From Desulfovermiculus halophilus DSM 18834 (lineage in GTDB: Bacteria; Desulfobacterota; Desulfovibrionia; Desulfovibrionales; Desulfothermaceae), in the NCBI RefSeq assembly GCF_000620765.1, contig NZ_JIAK01000011.1:1-64000 (forward strand): DNA of 64,000 bases, in the 5' to 3' direction. Shown piece after piece: positions 52,100-61,477 of the stretch (positions are counted from its first letter, which is position 1; each line of letters starts with the position of its first letter). Position numbers and translations under genes: made by a program. The notes beneath the pieces are model-generated. The model was not told where the DNA came from, made no database searches, and worked only from the letters and a program-made list of their open reading frames with translations.

Positions 52100-54095
52100 A
52101 GAGCACAGTCAGAGCCCCCTGCAGCCTGCGTCCGATCCGCAAAGCGCCGGCAACGGCTCCCCGGATAAGATCAACCAGGTGCTCTCGGTCTTTGAAAAAT
52201 CCCGAAACTTTACCGGCCTCTCCGGTCTGGTCCTGACCATGGTGGCCATCGCCGCCTCGGTCTATCACCTGTACTACGCCTATTTTCATCCATATTTCGC
52301 TCTGGACCATCGGGCACTGCACTGGTTCTTCATGTCCATGATCATCTTTGCCCGCTACCCGTTTTCCAGAAGGATCTCTCCCCAAGGCAGACTGTCCGTA
52401 TTTGATTGGCTGTTCATGGCCATCTCCTGCGGGATCTGTCTGTGGATATTTTTCAATTCCACGGAAATCATGCGTCGGGCCGGGATCTATCCCCTGCTGG
52501 ACGTGGTTCTGGCCTCCGCCCTGGTCCTCCTGGTCCTGGAGGCGGCCAGGCGGGCCACAGGCATGGCGGTCACCTCCATCGCCGCCGTCTTTCTCTTCTA
52601 TGTCCTGTTTGGACCGCATCTGCCCGCCATCCTGGCCCACAAGGGATACGGGGTCGACCGCCTGTCCACCTATCTGTCCCTGTCCACTGACGGCATCTTC
52701 GGCGTCCCCATCGGGGTCTCGGCCAACTTCATCCTCTTGTTTATCCTCTACGGGGCCCTGCTCCGCAAGACCGGGGCCGGACAGTTCTTCACCGACATCG
52801 CCTTCGCCCTCACCGGATGGGCCCGGGGAGGGCCGGCCAAGGCGGCCGTGGCCTCCAGTACCTTCTTCGGCATGATCTCCGGCAGCTCGGTGGCCAACAC
52901 CGTAACCACCGGATCCTTCACCATCCCCCTGATGAAGCGGACCGGCTATTCAGGTGAGTTCGCCGCCGGGGTTGAGGCCTGCTCCTCGACCATGGGCCAG
53001 ATCATGCCCCCGATCATGGGAGCCGCCGCCTTCATCATGGCCGAGTTCTTGTCCATCCCCTACTACAAGGTATGCATAGCCGCCCTGATACCAGCCTTCC
53101 TGGCCTTCGCCGCCACCTTTCTCCAGGTCCATTTCCGGGCCACGGCCCTGGGTCTGTCCGGCATCCCCAGATCCGAACTGCCCACGGTGCGGGGGGCACT
53201 GTCCCGGGGATGGCACCATATCTTCTCCATCGTCCTTCTGGTCTACTTTCTGATGCACAACTACTCTCCGGAACGGGCGGTGTTCTGGGCCATTGTCGCA
53301 ACCGTGGTTTCCTCCTTGATCATGTGCGTGGTGCGCAGGGAATCTCTCAAGGAATTCGGACTGTCCGTCCTGGCCGGGCTCAAGGAAGGGGCCCTGGGCA
53401 CGGCCGAGGTCGCGGCCGCCTGCGCCGCGGCCGGAATTATCATCGGCTCCATCACCATGTCCGGCCTGGGCATCCGTTTCTCCTCCCTGGTTGTGGACGC
53501 CTCCATGGGCTATCTGGCCCTGGCCCTGCCCTTCACCATGCTGGCCTGCATCTTTTTGGGCATGGGCGTGCCCACCACCGCCCAGTACGTGATCATCTCC
53601 TCCCTGGTGGCCCCGGCCCTGTCGCAGATGGGAGTGGTGCCCATAGCCGCCCATCTCTTTGTCCTCTACTTCGGGACCAGGGCGGACATTACCCCTCCGG
53701 TGGCCCTGGCCGCCTATGCCGGCTCCGGAGTGGCCGGATCAGACCCGATGAAGACCGGGGTCCGGGCCTTTCAGCTGGGAATCGCCGGGTTCATCATCCC
53801 CTTTATGTTTGTGTACGCCCCGGAGCTTCTACTCATCGGCCATCCGCTGAAGATCATCCTGGCCTGCCTGACCGCCTTCCTGGGCATCTACTGCCTGGCC
53901 GCCGGAGTTCAGGCCTGCATGCTGGTACCGTCCACCTGGTACGAGACACTCATGCTCCTGATCGTGGCCCTGTTGATGATCAAGCCCGGACTGGCCACCG
54001 ACAGCATCGGCATCCCCCTGTTCATTCTGGTCCTGGCTCTCCAGTTAAGCCGCAGAAGGAAACAGGAACCGGCCCTGTCTCCGACCGGCTCTTGA
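52092..54095 (+). CDS. TRAP transporter fused 4TM/12TM permease
   Basis: A 667-residue membrane protein joining the small DctQ-like and large DctM-like subunits, the usual form for TAXI systems. The N-terminal 170 residues hold about five helices; the large domain has TDIAFALTGWARGGPAKAAV, SSTFFGMISGSSVANTVTTG, EACSSTMGQIMPPIMGAAAF and LGMGVPTTAQYVIISSLVAP, the conserved DctM core. Import is driven by a sodium or proton gradient; the sodium form would suit a halophile. It overlaps the DUF1850 gene. Confidence 0.94.
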   Translation: MSEEHSQSPLQPASDPQSAGNGSPDKINQVLSVFEKSRNFTGLSGLVLTMVAIAASVYHLYYAYFHPYFALDHRALHWFFMSMIIFARYPFSRRISPQGRLSVFDWLFMAISCGICLWIFFNSTEIMRRAGIYPLLDVVLASALVLLVLEAARRATGMAVTSIAAVFLFYVLFGPHLPAILAHKGYGVDRLSTYLSLSTDGIFGVPIGVSANFILLFILYGALLRKTGAGQFFTDIAFALTGWARGGPAKAAVASSTFFGMISGSSVANTVTTGSFTIPLMKRTGYSGEFAAGVEACSSTMGQIMPPIMGAAAFIMAEFLSIPYYKVCIAALIPAFLAFAATFLQVHFRATALGLSGIPRSELPTVRGALSRGWHHIFSIVLLVYFLMHNYSPERAVFWAIVATVVSSLIMCVVRRESLKEFGLSVLAGLKEGALGTAEVAAACAAAGIIIGSITMSGLGIRFSSLVVDASMGYLALALPFTMLACIFLGMGVPTTAQYVIISSLVAPALSQMGVVPIAAHLFVLYFGTRADITPPVALAAYAGSGVAGSDPMKTGVRAFQLGIAGFIIPFMFVYAPELLLIGHPLKIILACLTAFLGIYCLAAGVQACMLVPSTWYETLMLLIVALLMIKPGLATDSIGIPLFILVLALQLSRRRKQEPALSPTGS

Positions 54096-54135
54096 TCCGT
54101 TTACCCAACCTCAACCCCGGAAGACGAGGAAGACT

Positions 54136-55497
54136 ATGTGCAGCCATCACGATCCCAATGACCATGTCTTTTACCGCAACCCGACCAAATACTATCCACA
54201 GGCGGACCGCGGAGAAGGCATCTATATCATCGATACCCAGGGCAAGCGGTACATTGACGGGTGTGGCGGCGCGGTGGTGGTCTCCATCGGCCACGGGTCG
54301 CACAAGGTCAGGGAGGCCATGCTGGAACAGGCCGACAAGGTGGCCTTCACCCACGGTTCCCAGTTCACCACCAGGGCAGCCAGGGAGCTTGCGGCCAGAC
54401 TGGCGGGCATGGCCCCGGAGGGCCTGAACCGGGTCTACTTCCTCTCCGGCGGATCAGAGGCCATTGAAACCTCAATCAAGATGGCCAGGCAGTACCAGGT
54501 GGACCGGGGGCGGGGGGGCAAATACAAGGTCATTTCCAGGTGGTCCAGCTACCACGGCAACACCCTGGGCGCCTTGGCCCTGAGCGGACATACCGGCCGG
54601 CGCAAGTACTATCAACCCCTTATCCAGCATACCCCGCACATCGGCCCGGCCTACTGCTACCGCTGTCCGTTCGGACGCACCCCGGACGCCTGTGGTTTGG
54701 AATGCGCCGAGGAGCTGGAAAAGGCCATCCTGTATGAAGGCCCGGACTCGGTCTCGGCCTTTATCGCCGAACCGGTGGTCGGAGCCACAGCCGGGGCGGT
54801 GGTCCCCCGGGACGGCTACTTCCAGCGGGTCCGGGAAATCTGCGATGCATACGACGTCCTGCTCATTGTGGACGAGGTCATGACCGGAGTCGGACGCACC
54901 GGCCGCAACTTCGGGATCGATCACTGGGGGGTCGCCCCGGATCTGTTGGTCTGCGCCAAGGGGCTGGCCAGCGGCTACACCCCGCTGTTCTGCGTTATCG
55001 CCTCGGAAGAGATCCACAGGACCATCCAGGAAGGCAGCGGAGCCTTCGTCCATGGGCACACCTACAGCCAGAACCCCCTGTCCTGCGCCATTGGCCTGGC
55101 GGTTCTGGACACCATCCAGGAGGAGGGGCTCATCCAGCGCTCCGCAGAGATGGGACAGGTCCTCCTGGATGCCTTGCAGGGCCTGTCCTCCCACCCTATT
55201 GTCGGCGACATTCGAGGCCTCGGGCTGTTCGCCGGGGTGGAGTTCGTCCGGGACAAACAGACCAAGGCCCCTTTTGCCCCGGGGCAGAAGATACACGCCC
55301 GGATCACCGAGCGGGCCTTTGCCCACGAGCTCATCGTCTATCCGGGGTCCGGAGGAGCGGACGGGGTACACGGGGATCATATCCTGCTGGCCCCGCCCTT
55401 TATCATCACCCGGGATCAGATTGCAGAGATGGTGGACATCCTGGACCGGGTGATCGGTGAGATCAGCGCCGAACTGCAGGAGGAAGGAGCTCTCTGA
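54136..55497 (+). CDS. Class III PLP-dependent aminotransferase
   Basis: A 453-residue fold-type I enzyme of the omega-aminotransferase class. YFLSGGSEAIETSIKMAR is the cofactor-phosphate region, LLIVDEVMTGVGRTG carries the PLP-ring Asp, and LLVCAKGLASGYTPL has the Schiff-base Lys. A Cys-rich insert AYCYRCPFGRTPDACGLEC is present, as in a subset of this class. Members act on amino groups away from the alpha carbon, including beta-amino acids. Its place just upstream of BKACE suggests that it makes the beta-keto acid that BKACE cleaves; the actual substrate is unknown. Confidence 0.92.
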   Translation: MCSHHDPNDHVFYRNPTKYYPQADRGEGIYIIDTQGKRYIDGCGGAVVVSIGHGSHKVREAMLEQADKVAFTHGSQFTTRAARELAARLAGMAPEGLNRVYFLSGGSEAIETSIKMARQYQVDRGRGGKYKVISRWSSYHGNTLGALALSGHTGRRKYYQPLIQHTPHIGPAYCYRCPFGRTPDACGLECAEELEKAILYEGPDSVSAFIAEPVVGATAGAVVPRDGYFQRVREICDAYDVLLIVDEVMTGVGRTGRNFGIDHWGVAPDLLVCAKGLASGYTPLFCVIASEEIHRTIQEGSGAFVHGHTYSQNPLSCAIGLAVLDTIQEEGLIQRSAEMGQVLLDALQGLSSHPIVGDIRGLGLFAGVEFVRDKQTKAPFAPGQKIHARITERAFAHELIVYPGSGGADGVHGDHILLAPPFIITRDQIAEMVDILDRVIGEISAELQEEGAL

Positions 55498-55544
55498 GTC
55501 AAGATCACCCATCCAAAGCGGCAGACCGCGAGAGGAAGGAGCAT

Positions 55545-56366
55545 ATGTCCAAGATCATTATCACCGCCGCCTTGACCGGCAGCCGGATCATGAGGGACAA
55601 GGCACCGTATATACCGATCACGGCCGAGGAGATCACCCGGTCGGCTGTTGAGGCCTGGAAGGCGGGAGCGGCCGTGGCCCACATCCATGTCCGGGACCCG
55701 GAGACCGGCCTGGGAACCCAGGATTTGGACCAATACAAACGGGTCGTCGAGCCCCTGCGGGAACAGACCGACCTGGTCCTTTGCCTGACAACCAGCGGCA
55801 TCCCGGGCCGCAATCTGCCCATTGATGAGCGGCTGGCCCCTTTACAGCTGCGTCCGGAACTGGCCTCCTTCGACGCGGGATCCATCAATCTGGGCAGCGG
55901 GGTCTTTGCCAACCCCATAGACTTCCTGCAGGAAGCGGCCGTTAGAATGCGGGAATACCAGGTCAAGCCGGAGCTGGAAGTCTTTGACCTGGGCATGATC
56001 ATGACCTGCAAAAAGCTGCGTCAGGATGGATTTCTCCACGACCCCTTGCATTTTCAGTTCGTCCTGGGCACTCCATGGGGAGCACCGGCCACTGCCAAGG
56101 CCTATCTCCATTTCCTGGACCATCTGCCAGACCAGGCCACCTGGTCCACCATCGGCATCGGCCGCGGTTCACTGCCCATGACCACCCTGTCCATGATCAC
56201 CGGCGGGCACATCCGGGTGGGCATGGAAGACAACCTCTACCTCCGCCGGGGGGTGCTGGCCGGCTCCAACGCCGATCTGGTCGCCCAGGTCCGGGCAATC
56301 GTCGAGGCCTACGGCAACCAAGCGGCAAGCCCGGATGAAGCCAGGGAAATGCTGGGGATCCGCTAA
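55545..56366 (+). CDS. Beta-keto acid cleavage enzyme (BKACE, DUF849)
   Basis: A 273-residue TIM barrel of the BKACE family. It condenses a beta-keto acid with acetyl-CoA, giving acetoacetate and a new acyl-CoA. AVAHIHVRDPETG holds the two zinc-binding His, and LTTSGIPGR, ASFDAGSINLG, LEVFDLGMI and GGHIRVGMEDN are family landmarks. Known substrates include 5-amino-3-oxohexanoate (lysine fermentation) and dehydrocarnitine; which applies here cannot be read. The ATG follows GGAAGGAG. Next genes give an acyl-CoA hydrolase candidate and acetoacetyl-CoA synthetase. Confidence 0.93.
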   Translation: MSKIIITAALTGSRIMRDKAPYIPITAEEITRSAVEAWKAGAAVAHIHVRDPETGLGTQDLDQYKRVVEPLREQTDLVLCLTTSGIPGRNLPIDERLAPLQLRPELASFDAGSINLGSGVFANPIDFLQEAAVRMREYQVKPELEVFDLGMIMTCKKLRQDGFLHDPLHFQFVLGTPWGAPATAKAYLHFLDHLPDQATWSTIGIGRGSLPMTTLSMITGGHIRVGMEDNLYLRRGVLAGSNADLVAQVRAIVEAYGNQAASPDEAREMLGIR

Positions 56367-56393
56367 CCCGCAGCCCGTCCATGAGGAGATTGT

Positions 56394-57155
56394 ATGCCCA
56401 CATGTCAGGTTCGGGGTCGCACGCTTTATTACCAGACCTCCTCATCTGTTTCGGATGGGAAAACCCCCGTGCTCTTTATCCATGGCTCGGGAGGATCAGC
56501 CCACATCTGGTCCAATCAGCTCGCCTTTGAGGTACCCGGCTATGTGCACACGGCGCTCGATCTCCCGGGACATGCCCGCTCCCAGGGAAGCGGAGCCCAG
56601 TCTGTTGCCGACTATGCCTCCTGGGTCCGGGACTTTGTCCTCAGCATGGGGTTTTCCTCCTGTGTACTGGCTGGTCACTCTCTGGGCGGGGCTGTGGCCA
56701 TGATGGCCGCCCTGAGCTTTCCTGAGCTCTTCACAGGCGTGATCCTGGTCGGCACCGGAGCCAAGCTCCGGGTCGCTCCAAAGGTCCTGAGCAGGGCCCG
56801 TCAGGGGGCATCTTTTGCCGACTATGCCTACGCCCCGGGCACTTCCCCCGCAATCAAGCAAAAAGCGGAAAAGGAGTTCGCCCTGACCGCCCCAGAGGTC
56901 CGCTATGGGGATTTTGTGGCCTGCGACCGATTCGATATCCTGGACAGGATGGAGGATATTGCCCTTCCGGCATTGATCGTGTGCGGTGAACAGGACCGGC
57001 TGACCCCGGTGAAGTACGCCCAATACCTGCATGAGCATATCCCCGAATCCAGACTGGAGGTTATTCCCCGGGCCGGGCACATGGTCATGTGGGAGCAGCC
57101 TGAGGCCTGCAACCGCTGTCTGCAGGACTTCTTGCAGACCCTTGCCCAAAAGTAA
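56394..57155 (+). CDS. Alpha/beta hydrolase
   Basis: A 253-residue soluble hydrolase. VLFIHGSGGSAHIW is the oxyanion region, LAGHSLGGAVAMMAAL the nucleophile elbow with its Ser, VCGEQDRLTP the acid and PRAGHMVMWEQPEA the catalytic His. No signal peptide is visible, so it acts in the cytoplasm. In context it could hydrolyse the acyl-CoA formed by BKACE, or an ester or lactone made before it; both are inference. GGAG precedes the ATG. Confidence 0.88.
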   Translation: MPTCQVRGRTLYYQTSSSVSDGKTPVLFIHGSGGSAHIWSNQLAFEVPGYVHTALDLPGHARSQGSGAQSVADYASWVRDFVLSMGFSSCVLAGHSLGGAVAMMAALSFPELFTGVILVGTGAKLRVAPKVLSRARQGASFADYAYAPGTSPAIKQKAEKEFALTAPEVRYGDFVACDRFDILDRMEDIALPALIVCGEQDRLTPVKYAQYLHEHIPESRLEVIPRAGHMVMWEQPEACNRCLQDFLQTLAQK

Positions 57156-57244
57156 GCATCAGGCGTGCAGCGGCCCGATCGCCGTGGCCCGGCGTTGAAC
57201 AAGGAGACATTACCCGAGGTCCAACCCGTTATGAGGAGGTACGT

Positions 57245-59197
<1,953 letters not shown>

Positions 59198-59200
59198 ATT

Positions 59201-59243
59201 GATAATCATTCCCATTGACAACCTAAAGTGGAGCACGTAACCT
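59201..59243 (+). promoter_or_regulatory. Fur-like box and promoter upstream of flavodoxin
   Basis: GATAATCATTCCCATTGAC (59201-59219) matches the 19-base Fur consensus at 13 positions. It overlaps the -35 box TTGACA (59215-59220); TAACCT (59238-59243) follows at 17 bases. Iron-repressed flavodoxin is known in Desulfovibrio, where it can replace ferredoxin under iron limitation. Confidence 0.6.
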
Positions 59244-59328
59244 GAATTGAAATGGAGCGTTCTTCGCGGCGGTTCCCTGCCAGATGAGGGCCACGCCGCA
59301 CAACCCGAACAACCAAGGAGATACGAGC

Positions 59329-59769
59329 ATGAAGGCACTCATCGCGTACGTCAGCCGCACGGGGAATACCCAGACCATGGCCGAATATATTGCCGAAGGC
59401 CTGCGCATGACCGGCAACCAGGCCGACCTGAAAAAGGTTGCCGAGATCAAAAAGCCACAGGACATCCAGGGCTACGACGCCTATATCTTTGGGTGCCCCA
59501 CCTATCACCGGGACATGACCCAGAGCATGAAGCAGTTTCTGTTCCTGGCCAAGGAAGCCGGACTGGAAGGAAAGATCGGCGGGGCCTTTGGATCCTATAC
59601 CCATTCCGGGGACGCCGCTCAAATCATTTTTGACACCATGGAAAATGTCTACGGCATGAATATGACCGACCTGGGACACTTTTTGATCACCGAAAAGGTG
59701 GTCGGCACCGAGGAGGGAACCAAGGCCTGCCAGGACTACGGCCGGGCCATTGGGGAAAAATTGGGCTAG
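59329..59769 (+). CDS. Flavodoxin
   Basis: A 146-residue FMN electron carrier. The phosphate loop is SRTGNTQTMAEYIAEGL near residues 9-25, the isoalloxazine-binding regions are GCPTYHRDMTQSM and FGSYTHSGDAAQII. Length is that of a short-chain flavodoxin, as in Desulfovibrio. The ATG at 59329 follows AAGGAG; an earlier in-frame ATG adds 15 residues and lacks a signal. It is transcribed alone from the Fur-like promoter. Confidence 0.93.
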   Translation: MKALIAYVSRTGNTQTMAEYIAEGLRMTGNQADLKKVAEIKKPQDIQGYDAYIFGCPTYHRDMTQSMKQFLFLAKEAGLEGKIGGAFGSYTHSGDAAQIIFDTMENVYGMNMTDLGHFLITEKVVGTEEGTKACQDYGRAIGEKLG

Positions 59770-59891
59770 TGCCCTCTCCTGCCTCAAATGAGGGCAAAGA
59801 GGTGGTTACTTTTTGCGCGCTGCACTGAAGCCGCGCGGAATAATTTTCCAATTGCTTTATACACAGGTCCCGCCTATGGCGAGACTACAAA

Positions 59892-60048
59892 TTATAGCTC
59901 CCACGCTCTGCGTGGGAGCCTTCCTGACCGCTCCCGCGGTCTCTTTCTGGACGCCGGAGCGTCCAAAAGAGTTCCCACGCAGAGCGTGGGAACGATAAAA
60001 AGCGATAAACAAGAAATCAATGAGCTACAGCAAAATGTCGCTGTAGTG
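59892..60048 (-). mobile_element. MITE-like element, copy B (inverted)
   Basis: These 157 bases are the reverse complement of 2294-2450 with three differences. The end TGTCGCTGTAGTG (60036-60048) matches the terminal repeat of copy A, but the opposite terminal repeat is missing, so copy B is either truncated or a shorter unit. Both inner palindromes are intact. Confidence 0.8.
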
Positions 60049-60743
60049 TTATTCGTTAATAGTTATCAGGATCCGATTGGGTAGCCACTCCCAGGCGGTA
60101 TCGGTATCGGTATCGAAATCGTTTGTATGCTTCGTTAGCGTAAGCGTGCCCGTCAGGGCATGTGGGTTTGTAGTAAAATGCCGTGTGCAGCTATTACGTA
60201 GGCCGCCCTTGCCCGAAACCGCTGTCCATTTATTCTAGAAGACAGACCTGCCCGGCACTCACTTGGAGGCTAGACTTATGTACTTTGCAGGGACGTGACA
60301 AACTGCAAGTGAGTGCCGGGCGGTCTGCCATAAGACCTCAACATTTTTAACTTTTTGTTTCTGTTTGCGATCAAGACGAGCTTCTTGAGGCCGGCCCCGG
60401 CTCTGAAAACGCTCCCACCGGCTTCCCTCCAGCCGCACTTCCCTGACTGCCGCCTCGAATCCCTCGTTTCAGGAGGCAGAGTGCAGTTTGCACCCCTGCC
60501 TCATGCGCATTTGATCTTTGGATCTTTTTTTGCTATGTATGAAATCTGTTCCGGTTCAGAGAAGGAATAGCTTGCCCCGTATCATCATGGATCGTCACCC
60601 GCAATTTCGACCCCGCTGACCTGCATCCAACGTCCTCTTCCTGAGCATACGCAGGCTCATCTGCATTCCCGGCCGGGAATGTCCGTTTCTACAAGCATTT
60701 CCGTCTCTGTTCCATAGCTCATGTCAAACAAGGAGGTTTTCCT
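60049..60743 (+). other. Element-rich intergenic region
   Basis: About 695 bases without a credible gene. Near 60092-60110 there are three consecutive copies of a six-base unit (TCGGTA). An imperfect long inverted repeat lies at 60243-60327. A 71-codon ORF at 60355-60570 has no ribosome binding site and atypical composition. Together with the adjacent MITE-like copy this looks like a site where small elements have collected. Confidence 0.5.
60243..60327. repeat. Long inverted repeat, MITE-like
   Basis: CAGACCTGCCCGGCACTCAC at 60243-60262, plus TT, matches the inverse of 60307-60327 with one base inserted, giving arms of about 21 bases around a 42-base centre. The arm sequence GTGAGTGCCGGG resembles the start of R1 (GTGAGTGCCTGG), which may point to a shared origin. 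Confidence 0.65.
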
Positions 60744-61370
60744 ATGAGTGTGGACAAAGCAGTTTTGGATAAAGTCTACAATGCCACTGACCATGAAGAG
60801 CTCATGCACGCGTATCGCGATTGGGCCCCGGATTATGACCAGAACACGGTTCAGGACTTCGGATACGTCGGATACCGGATCTGCGCGGAGCTCTTTGCCC
60901 GGCATCTCGGCGGGGACACTTCCCTGCACATCCTGGATGCCGGTTGCGGTACAGGCCTTGTGGGCCAGGAGCTGTACTCCCTGGGCTATATCAACGTGGA
61001 AGGGCTGGACTACTCTGATGAGATGCTTTATGAGGCCGGGCGGAAAGGGGTCTATACCCGCAGGATCAACGCCGATCTGAGCCAGCCCCTGGACATGACA
61101 GACAACACCTACGACGGAGTGGTCTGCGCCGGGACGTTCACCTATGCCCATGTCACGGCCGAGGCCTTTTCCGAACTGATCAGGATCACCAAGCCGGGCG
61201 GCATCATCTGCTTCACCATTCGGGAAGGGTCATACGAAGACTACGGTTACCGGGAGGAGATGGTCCGCCTGGAGCATGACGGGGCCTGGGAGCTCTTGGA
61301 GATGCGGGACGAAGAGTATTACAAGGACAAGGTCTGGGCCAAGATGTGCGTCTACAAGGTACGTGCCTGA
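60744..61370 (+). CDS. Class I SAM-dependent methyltransferase
   Basis: A 208-residue methyltransferase. LHILDAGCGTGLVGQEL (residues 63-79) is motif I, VEGLDYSDEMLYEAGRKG motif II, and YDGVVCAGTFTYAHV with ITKPGGIICFTIRE the later motifs. The layout resembles Williams-Beuren-region type methyltransferases of unknown substrate. AAGGAGG lies ahead of the ATG. There is no clear partner gene; small-molecule methylation is likely, and a link to the other methyltransferase at 1555 is not evident. Confidence 0.85.
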   Translation: MSVDKAVLDKVYNATDHEELMHAYRDWAPDYDQNTVQDFGYVGYRICAELFARHLGGDTSLHILDAGCGTGLVGQELYSLGYINVEGLDYSDEMLYEAGRKGVYTRRINADLSQPLDMTDNTYDGVVCAGTFTYAHVTAEAFSELIRITKPGGIICFTIREGSYEDYGYREEMVRLEHDGAWELLEMRDEEYYKDKVWAKMCVYKVRA

Positions 61371-61477
61371 CGCCCTTTGGCCCGGCACCAGCTGACGGCA
61401 CCGGCCCCTCCGGGCGAAACACCGCGCAGTGATTCGCCGGGCCGGATGCCGAAATCACGACTGGTCCCGGGAAATCC

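Noticed and set aside
60049-60240. tRNA or small stable RNA in the gap after the MITE-like copy B
   Set aside because: I could not draw a cloverleaf or find a terminal CCA with a matching acceptor stem.
60355-60570. 71-codon ORF in the element-rich gap
   Set aside because: No ribosome binding site, atypical composition and no partner gene.
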